This document shows positions 14,623-20,108 of a DNA stretch of 20,108 bases, piece by piece. The stretch is from NCBI GenBank assembly GCA_000437375.1, contig FR898232.1, positions 17,239 through 37,346 of the forward strand. The letters are read 5' to 3'. Position 1 is the first letter of the stretch, and each line of letters begins with the position of its first letter. Made by a program: the position numbers and the translations under genes. A model generated the notes under the pieces. It did no database searches. It saw only the letters and a list, made by a program, of their open reading frames with translations, and was not told the origin of the DNA. This DNA comes from Eubacterium sp. CAG:841. Its GTDB lineage: Bacteria; Bacillota; Clostridia; Oscillospirales; CAG-272.

Positions 14623-15903
14623 ATGTATAGCGAAAGAAAACAGATAGCCAAAGGGGTATATCTTACAAATATTTCTGCGGACAAGTTCAAATCAAACTAT
14701 ATTCAGATAAGATTCGTTATGCCGCTTGCAAAAGACACAGCGGCAAAAAACGCACTTGTTTTTCCCGTTATTCTGCGCGGGACGGAAAAATATCCGACCA
14801 TTGCCGATATCCGCCGCCGCAAGCAGGAGCTTTATGACTCCGGTGTATGGTCCGGACACTGGAAGCATGGCGACAATCACATAGTATCCATTGAAGCAAG
14901 CTCGCTTCGCAATTCATATGCAATAGACGATACCGATATAACAGACGGCGTGCTTGACCTTATCGGGCAGGTGATTCTTCATCCCGTGACGGACGGTGGT
15001 GTTTTCAAAGCCGAAAGCGTTGAGGGCGAAAAGAAGATAGCGGCTGACGCAGTCCGCGCGACAATCAACCAAAAGGGCAGATATGCAAGGCTGAAAGCGA
15101 TTGAGAAAATGTTCTCGGACGACGCATACGGTATAAGCGACGGAGGCACTGTCGAGGAGATAGAGGCTGTTTGCCCGAAGTGCCTTTTCGAGACTTATAA
15201 GAACATTCTCGGCACGGCAAGGATTGAAATTTTCTCCATAGGCGATTTTGACGGCAACAAGCTTGAAAAGAAATTTTCGGAGATTTTCTCTTCCGTTGAC
15301 AGAGGAGAGATTTACGAGCCGAAATCCGATACAAAAGGCACGGAAAGAGCCGAGATTCAGAAGATCTATGACCGCCAGAACGTTACGCAGGGCGTGCTTG
15401 TTCTCGGATTTTTCACCGGCAGCGCAGCCTCCGATGACGACTACGCCGTGACAAAGGTTTTCAACACTGTTTTCGGCGGGAGCGCGGCGAGCAAGCTGTT
15501 TATGAACGTAAGAGAAAAGCTCAGCCTTTGCTATTATTGCTCATCGTCTCTCATTCCCGAAAAGGGCGCAATGACGGTTGCCTCCGGAATTCAGTTTGAA
15601 AACGAGCAGAAGGCATTCGACGAGATAATGGTTCAGCTTGATAAGATGAAAAGCGGCGAGATAACCGATGATGAGATCGAAATGGCGAAAAAATCCCTCT
15701 GCGACGACATCATGAGCTCTGATGACAGCATCCGCGCGCTTGCGGCAATAGCCTTCGGCGAGGTCATGTATGGCAGAAAGCTGACGGATGAAGAGAAGAT
15801 TGCAAAGATAAACGCCGTGACAAAAGAGCAGATAACCGAGCGGGCGAAGGCTGTGCGTCTTGACACGTACTACTTCCTCTGCGGACAGGAGGAGAGCAAA
15901 TGA
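14623..15903 (+). CDS. ymfF: Inactive M16-family peptidase subunit (YmfF-like)
   Basis: 426 residues, two M16 half-domains. The N-terminal half lacks the HxxEH zinc motif (the region reads VILRGTEKYPTIADIRRRKQELYDSG), so it is a non-catalytic partner. The second half keeps the substrate-binding signature GGSAASKLFMNVREKLSLCYYCSSSL (about 285-311). This is the layout of YmfF, paired with YmfH in Firmicutes; such pairs form inactive/active heterodimers, and in Bacillus the two are associated with EF-P 5-aminopentanol modification. AAAGGA precedes the ATG. The stop overlaps the next gene as ATGA (15900-15903), consistent with 1:1 synthesis. Confidence 0.9.
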   Translation: MYSERKQIAKGVYLTNISADKFKSNYIQIRFVMPLAKDTAAKNALVFPVILRGTEKYPTIADIRRRKQELYDSGVWSGHWKHGDNHIVSIEASSLRNSYAIDDTDITDGVLDLIGQVILHPVTDGGVFKAESVEGEKKIAADAVRATINQKGRYARLKAIEKMFSDDAYGISDGGTVEEIEAVCPKCLFETYKNILGTARIEIFSIGDFDGNKLEKKFSEIFSSVDRGEIYEPKSDTKGTERAEIQKIYDRQNVTQGVLVLGFFTGSAASDDDYAVTKVFNTVFGGSAASKLFMNVREKLSLCYYCSSSLIPEKGAMTVASGIQFENEQKAFDEIMVQLDKMKSGEITDDEIEMAKKSLCDDIMSSDDSIRALAAIAFGEVMYGRKLTDEEKIAKINAVTKEQITERAKAVRLDTYYFLCGQEESK

Positions 15904-17186
15904 GCGAGATAATAATGCGCGAAGACAAGGCGATAGGCGAAAGATATTATTATACAAAGCACAAGAGCGGACTTGATATTTACGTTATTCCGAAAAAGTT
16001 CCGCACAAGCTATGCTATATTTTCAACGAAATACGGTGCAATAGATAATTGCTTCAAGCTTGAGGGCGACAAAGATTTTGTGAAAGTGCCGGACGGTATC
16101 GCACACTTTCTTGAACACAAAATGTTTGAAAACGAAGACGGTAGCGACACCTTCGAGCGCTTTGCAAAATACGGCGCTGACCCAAACGCGTTTACGTCAA
16201 GCGAAATGACCGGCTATCTTTTCTCCTGTACGAGCCACTATGACGAAAACCTTGAAATACTGCTTGACTATGTTACAAAGCCGTATTTCACTCCGCAGAC
16301 CGTCGCAAAGGAACAGGGAATCATAGGTCAGGAAATAAAAATGGGAGAGGACAACCCCTCAAGAGCCCGCTATTACAACACGATGGAAGCGCTTTATGCC
16401 GACAGTCAGATAAAAATAAACGTAGCCGGAACGGTTGAATCCATTGCCGAAATAACGGCGGATCTGCTTTACAGCTGCTATCGCACGTTCTATAACCTCT
16501 CCAATATGGTTCTTGTCACAAGCGGCGACATTACCATGGAGCAGGTGCTTGCCGTTGCAGACAAGGTTCTTCCGATGCAGGATGAAAAGAAGATCGTCCG
16601 CTGCTATAATGCGGAAAAAGCAGAGGTCAACAAAAAGCGCGTAAAGGTAAAGATGGCGGTATCGAAACCGATGTTCGAGATCGGCATAAAGGATATTGAG
16701 ATACCGGCAGATCCGAAAGAGCTTTTGAAAAAGTCGATAGCAGGCAGCGTACTTTATGATATGCTGTTCGGCACGACGTCCGATTTTGCGATAGACGTTT
16801 ACGAAAGCGGACTTGTCAGAGGTTTTGGCGCAGGCTACTCGCTTGACCATGTTTTCGGCATGGGAGAACTTGTCGGCGAGAGTGACGATCCCGAGGCGGT
16901 TTACGATAAATTCGTGAAATATGTTGAGAAAAAGAAGAAAGCGGGACTTGACCGCAGCGAATTCGAGAGAATAAAGAAAGCCAATTACGCAAGCCTTGTC
17001 AAGAGCTTTGATTCGACTCAGAACATTGCAAACAACGTAACCTATATGCTTCTTGACGGTATCGACATTATGGATTACAGCAAGGCTGTTGCGGATGTAT
17101 CGTTTGAGTATACGGAGGAGCTGCTCTGCAAGCTCTTTGATGAAAAATACTATGCGATGAGCGTAGTCGAGCCTTTGGATAAATAA
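15900..17186 (+). CDS. ymfH: Zinc-dependent M16-family peptidase (YmfH-like, catalytic subunit)
   Basis: 428 residues. The catalytic inverted zinc motif HFLEH is at 69-73 (H69, E72, H73) and the third ligand fits E145 in KEQGIIGQEIKMGED, within the M16 spacing. GAGYSLDHVFGMGEL in the second half matches the YmfH type. No signal peptide, so it should act in the cytoplasm with the inactive subunit encoded just upstream and coupled by ATGA overlap. Its natural substrate is not evident from the sequence. About 80 bases separate it from lgt. Confidence 0.92.
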   Translation: MSEIIMREDKAIGERYYYTKHKSGLDIYVIPKKFRTSYAIFSTKYGAIDNCFKLEGDKDFVKVPDGIAHFLEHKMFENEDGSDTFERFAKYGADPNAFTSSEMTGYLFSCTSHYDENLEILLDYVTKPYFTPQTVAKEQGIIGQEIKMGEDNPSRARYYNTMEALYADSQIKINVAGTVESIAEITADLLYSCYRTFYNLSNMVLVTSGDITMEQVLAVADKVLPMQDEKKIVRCYNAEKAEVNKKRVKVKMAVSKPMFEIGIKDIEIPADPKELLKKSIAGSVLYDMLFGTTSDFAIDVYESGLVRGFGAGYSLDHVFGMGELVGESDDPEAVYDKFVKYVEKKKKAGLDRSEFERIKKANYASLVKSFDSTQNIANNVTYMLLDGIDIMDYSKAVADVSFEYTEELLCKLFDEKYYAMSVVEPLDK

Positions 17187-17219
17187 AATCCGAAAAATAA
17201 GAAAGAAAGGATGCGGACG

Positions 17220-17250
17220 CCGGTTTTATGCGGGAAAGTCACAAAACCGG
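17220..17250 (+). other. Hairpin in the ymfH-lgt gap
   Basis: CCGGTTTT (17220-17227) and AAAACCGG (17243-17250) form a perfect 8-base stem with a 15-base loop. The 3' arm runs into the GGAGG (17249-17253) of lgt and the loop contains the unused in-frame ATG at 17228. No T run follows, so it is not a terminator. It could modulate access to the ribosome binding site or shorten its effective distance to the start. Confidence 0.45.
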
Positions 17251-17266
17251 AGGACGCGCGTCAGAA

Positions 17267-18406
17267 ATGGAACAGATATCAAGAATTTCATTTCCGGGAC
17301 TCGGAATAGGCGAATTTTCGCTTGACAATGTGGCGTTTACCGTTTTCGGAAGACCTGTTATGTGGTACGGAGTGATAATATGCATAGGAATAATTCTTTC
17401 GTTTTCATATTTTGCATATCGCGCCGGGAAAGCCGGAATAAAATTTGACGACGTTATAGATACAACGCTTTTTGCGGTTCCCGCAGGAATTGTCGGCGCA
17501 AGACTTTATTACGTCATATTCTACGGCAACGTCCATTCGTTTTATGATGTCATTGCTATATGGAACGGCGGTCTTGCCATATACGGCGGAATTATAGGCG
17601 GTGCAATAGCGGTCATTTTAGTATCGCTTTATAAAAAGATAGACTTCTTCAAATATGCGGATATGATAATACCCGGAGTTATGATAGGTCAGCTTTTGGG
17701 CAGATGGGGGAACTTCTTCAACGGCGAAGCCTATGGCGGACTTGTTACCGAATCGCATCCGCTTTATTTTCTTCGCATGGGACTTCAGAACGGAAACACC
17801 TTCCGTGATTTTGCAACCACCGATATGGTTTTTGTTCATCCGACGTTCCTTTATGAATCGGTATGGAATCTCATAGGGTTTATCCTTATAAACATATTTT
17901 ATAAAAAGAAAAAGTTCGGCGGAGAGGTGCTTTTGTGGTATCTCGGCTGGTACGGCTTCGGAAGATTTTTCATAGAACAGCTCCGTACGGATTCTCTTTA
18001 TATCGGAAATACCGGAATAAGAGTTTCGGCGCTGCTCGGAATGGTGCTGTTTGTAATATCGCTGCCGCTTACGGTGGTGTTGCATGTTCTTGCCGTAAAG
18101 AAAGAAAAAGCAGGAAAGATAAAACACAGCTACGATGTTTCAATTCCGTACTTTTTCGGAATAGGAAAGAGCAAATATGAAGCACTTGAAACCGATTCTT
18201 CGGTTGATTTCGATACCGCGGAATTTGAGAAAAACGAGGCGGAGAGTGACAAAGCGCTTCGTCGCGCAAGCTCGAAAAAGGATCTTTTCAAGGCGGATGA
18301 AAGTAAGGATGAAGAAGCTCCACCCCTAAAAGTTGTTTTCAAAAAGCAGGAAAAAGACGTGACCGAAAAATCCGACGGAGAAAATGCAGATGGCAAAGAT
18401 AATTGA
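17267..18406 (+). CDS. lgt: Prolipoprotein diacylglyceryl transferase Lgt with a long hydrophilic tail
   Basis: 379 residues from the ATG at 17267, where the usual ISFPGLGI N-terminus begins. The frame is also open from 17228. Lgt transfers diacylglycerol to the lipobox Cys of prolipoproteins. About seven membrane helices and the signature GRWGNFFNGEAYG (145-157) are seen. IWNGGLAIYGG carries Tyr106 where E. coli has its His103. GGAGG lies 13 bases before this start, rather far. The enzyme core ends near residue 280; about 95 extra residues follow, hydrophilic and charged (ESKDEEAPPLK, EKDVTEKSDGENADGKDN), which most Lgts lack. The end overlaps folD by 17 bases. Confidence 0.95.
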   Translation: MEQISRISFPGLGIGEFSLDNVAFTVFGRPVMWYGVIICIGIILSFSYFAYRAGKAGIKFDDVIDTTLFAVPAGIVGARLYYVIFYGNVHSFYDVIAIWNGGLAIYGGIIGGAIAVILVSLYKKIDFFKYADMIIPGVMIGQLLGRWGNFFNGEAYGGLVTESHPLYFLRMGLQNGNTFRDFATTDMVFVHPTFLYESVWNLIGFILINIFYKKKKFGGEVLLWYLGWYGFGRFFIEQLRTDSLYIGNTGIRVSALLGMVLFVISLPLTVVLHVLAVKKEKAGKIKHSYDVSIPYFFGIGKSKYEALETDSSVDFDTAEFEKNEAESDKALRRASSKKDLFKADESKDEEAPPLKVVFKKQEKDVTEKSDGENADGKDN

Positions 18407-19235
18407 CGGAAAGGCGATTTCTGCCGAAGTGAGAGCGGAGATAAAAGCGGAGGTTACAAAGCTTTCGGCGGAAGGAATAAGTGTTTGTCTTGCCGTTGTG
18501 ATAGTCGGCGATGATTCCGCCTCGCAGGTTTATGTCCGCAACAAGAAAAAAGCCTGTGACGAAACAGGCATCCGTTCCGAAATAATCGCTATGCCTGCGG
18601 AAACTACCGAAGAAGAGCTTATCTCCGTGCTTGACGGGCTTAATTCCCGCAAAGACGTAAACGGCATACTTGTTCAGCTTCCGTTGCCGGGACATATAAA
18701 CGAGCGAAATATAATTGCACATATTGCCCCGAAAAAGGATGTTGACGCATTCTGCGACGAAAACGTCGGTAGGATAATGACGGGAGGCTTCAGCTTTTTG
18801 CCATGCACTCCCGCAGGAATAATTGAGCTTCTGCATCGCAGCGGGATAAGTATAGAGGGTAAAGAATGTGTTGTTGTCGGGCGGAGCAATATAGTAGGCA
18901 AGCCTATGGCAATGCTTCTTTTGCACGAAAACGGTACTGTAACGATCTGCCACTCAAAAACAAAAAATCTGCCGGATGTTACACGTCGGGCGGACATACT
19001 TGTTTCTGCTGTCGGCAAGGCGAACTTTATAACGGCTGATATGGTAAAGCCGGGTGCCGTCGTGATCGACGTAGGTATGAACAGAACGCCGGAGGGAAAA
19101 CTTACGGGCGATGTTGATTTTTCGGCTGTCGAGCCGATAGCTTCATTTATTACCCCCGTCCCGGGCGGAGTGGGACCGATGACGGTTACAATGCTTCTTA
19201 AAAATACGGTTACAGCCGCAAAAAAAGCCACCTGA
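18390..19235 (+). CDS. folD: Bifunctional methylenetetrahydrofolate dehydrogenase/cyclohydrolase FolD
   Basis: 281 residues. It interconverts 5,10-methylene-, methenyl- and 10-formyl-tetrahydrofolate with NADP in the cytoplasm. Seen: catalytic YVRNK (48-52, Lys52), QLPLPGHIN, FLPCTPAGIIELL, the dinucleotide-binding GRSNIVGKPMAMLLL, and the C-terminal PVPGGVGPMTVTMLL. Two ATGs are possible (18384, 18390). The second has GGAG nine bases upstream and gives the family's MAKIIDGKAI start. The start lies inside the lgt tail (17-base overlap), so expression is probably coupled. Confidence 0.97.
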   Translation: MAKIIDGKAISAEVRAEIKAEVTKLSAEGISVCLAVVIVGDDSASQVYVRNKKKACDETGIRSEIIAMPAETTEEELISVLDGLNSRKDVNGILVQLPLPGHINERNIIAHIAPKKDVDAFCDENVGRIMTGGFSFLPCTPAGIIELLHRSGISIEGKECVVVGRSNIVGKPMAMLLLHENGTVTICHSKTKNLPDVTRRADILVSAVGKANFITADMVKPGAVVIDVGMNRTPEGKLTGDVDFSAVEPIASFITPVPGGVGPMTVTMLLKNTVTAAKKAT

Positions 19236-19294
19236 AAAGGCAGCTTCCGGTGATATAATAGGTCTTGTAAATATAATGAAAGACGGTAGAAAAA

Positions 19295-20044
19295 ATGATA
19301 TTCAGCGAAAAATATCACAGCAGAATAGAGGACTTCGGCAGGGGCGGACTTATGACTCCGGAAGCGGTTCTGCGCGTGTTTGAAAATACGGGAAGTCACC
19401 ATTCGGATTCTGTCGGAGACAGTCTTATTTCGGGTAGCGCTGCGGGGATTGCATGGATAGTTGCGGAATGGAACGTGAAGATTCATCGCGCACCGAAATA
19501 CGGTGAAGAACTTATTCAGTCAACATGCGCGGTGGGACTTAAGCCTGCAATTCAGAACAGCAGAAAAATGGCGATAAAAACCGCGTCGGGAGAAGTGTGC
19601 GCGGAGGGAAGTGCAAAGCTTGTAAGACTTGATGTTGCCACAGGAAAGCCTGTAAAGTCAACAGAGGAGCTTATTGCAAGATATGCTCCGGAGCCTGAGG
19701 ATGAAAATGAACAAAAACTGCCGCGTCTTGTCGTGCCGAAAGAATTCGATTGCGAGCAAGAGGTTTTGCTTCGCCGCGGAGATATAGATTATAACGGTCA
19801 TGTTCATAACGCAAATTATCTTACTCTTGCAATAGAAGCTTTGCCCGAAGCTCTTTACAGAGAAAAGAAGATCGTCTCTTACCGTATTTCTTATCGCTTG
19901 CCGATAAAAGAATCGGACAAGGTGACGGTCAGGATCGCAGTAGGCGAAAATTCCGTTACAGAGTGTTTCTTCGGCTCTGACGGTACGCTTAAAACCATAG
20001 TATTTTTTGAATTCGACCGTACTTTTCTCCCTGAAGAAAAGTAG
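19295..20044 (+). CDS. Acyl-ACP thioesterase (FatA/B-type, double hotdog)
   Basis: 249 residues, the length of bacterial acyl-ACP thioesterases. Two hotdog domains: the first (about 1-130) opens with an FSEKYHSRIEDFGRGG-type N-terminus, the second has the catalytic RRGDIDYNGHVHNANYL (160-176), with D163/N167/H169 in the expected places. It releases free fatty acids from acyl-ACP, setting chain length or supplying acyl groups. A weak purine-rich site precedes the ATG; the gap after folD is 59 bases with no clear terminator. The last codons (TFLPEEK and TAG) are formed by a copy of the dispersed hairpin repeat, so the C-terminus was probably reshaped by it. Confidence 0.92.
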   Translation: MIFSEKYHSRIEDFGRGGLMTPEAVLRVFENTGSHHSDSVGDSLISGSAAGIAWIVAEWNVKIHRAPKYGEELIQSTCAVGLKPAIQNSRKMAIKTASGEVCAEGSAKLVRLDVATGKPVKSTEELIARYAPEPEDENEQKLPRLVVPKEFDCEQEVLLRRGDIDYNGHVHNANYLTLAIEALPEALYREKKIVSYRISYRLPIKESDKVTVRIAVGENSVTECFFGSDGTLKTIVFFEFDRTFLPEEK

Positions 20045-20063
20045 GGAAAAGAAGCTTTGTAAT
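20020..20063 (+). repeat. Hairpin repeat copy 3, overlapping the thioesterase 3' end
   Basis: TACTTTTCT (20020-20028) pairs with AGAAAAGTA (20035-20043) around a 6-base loop, followed by GGGAAAAGAAGCTTTGTAATT. It resembles the copies behind mutS2 and proS. The third distinct base pair (A-T) appears at the stem position that is G-C and T-A in the others. The TAG stop (20042-20044) lies within the 3' arm. Confidence 0.7.
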
Positions 20064-20108
20064 TGCATTGCAAAAAATTTTCAAGTAAAGCAGCCGCACT
20101 CGAAAGTG

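Noticed and set aside
1..20108. CRISPR array, tRNA or rRNA genes, insertion sequence transposase
   Set aside because: No regularly spaced repeats, cloverleaf-like sequences, rRNA signatures or transposase genes were seen on either strand.

Overview
The window looks like chromosomal DNA from an endospore-forming, low-to-mid GC member of the Clostridia (Firmicutes). The evidence is the sporulation genes ylbJ, yqfC and yqfD, the Firmicutes order yqfC-yqfD-phoH-ybeY-era-recO, strong AGGAGG-type ribosome binding sites, several GTG/TTG starts and heavy use of ATA for Ile. The species cannot be named from this sequence. Most of the window is housekeeping DNA; the accessory-looking part is about 9680-11135.

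Layout. 1-1038 (-): 5' part of a rhamnulokinase-type FGGY sugar kinase that runs off the left edge. 1267-5009 (-): ylbJ, a 73-residue Cys-rich protein, and mutS2, the last two joined by an ATGA overlap. 5039-9679 (+): yqfC, yqfD, phoH, ybeY, era and recO, almost without gaps, divergent from ylbJ across a short spacer with a sigma-E-like promoter. 9680-11135 (+): an AT-rich insert with a two-helix membrane protein and a lipoprotein, bracketed on one side by a second copy of the recO 3' end. 11197-12918 (-): proS with its own consensus promoter. 13043-14442 (-): nfeD-like and SPFH/stomatin-like genes with a promoter and a textbook terminator. 14623-20044 (+): an inactive/active M16 peptidase pair (ymfF/ymfH type), lgt with an unusual tail, folD, and an acyl-ACP thioesterase.

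How the genes relate. The phoH-ybeY-era-recO block covers rRNA processing, 30S maturation and recombinational repair. ylbJ, yqfC and yqfD belong to the mother-cell sporulation programme. mutS2 handles recombination intermediates or collided ribosomes. nfeD plus SPFH form a membrane-microdomain pair. lgt serves lipoproteins such as the one at 10485.

The two most interesting signals are not genes. First, a dispersed hairpin repeat occurs three times (1239-1266, 11169-11196, 20020-20043). It has compensatory stem changes and a conserved 3' flank, and each copy abuts or contains a stop codon. Second, a 19-base repeat of the recO 3' end encodes the same YNSVK-stop with synonymous differences and brackets the orphan gene at 9733-10410, much like an integration into a gene 3' end.
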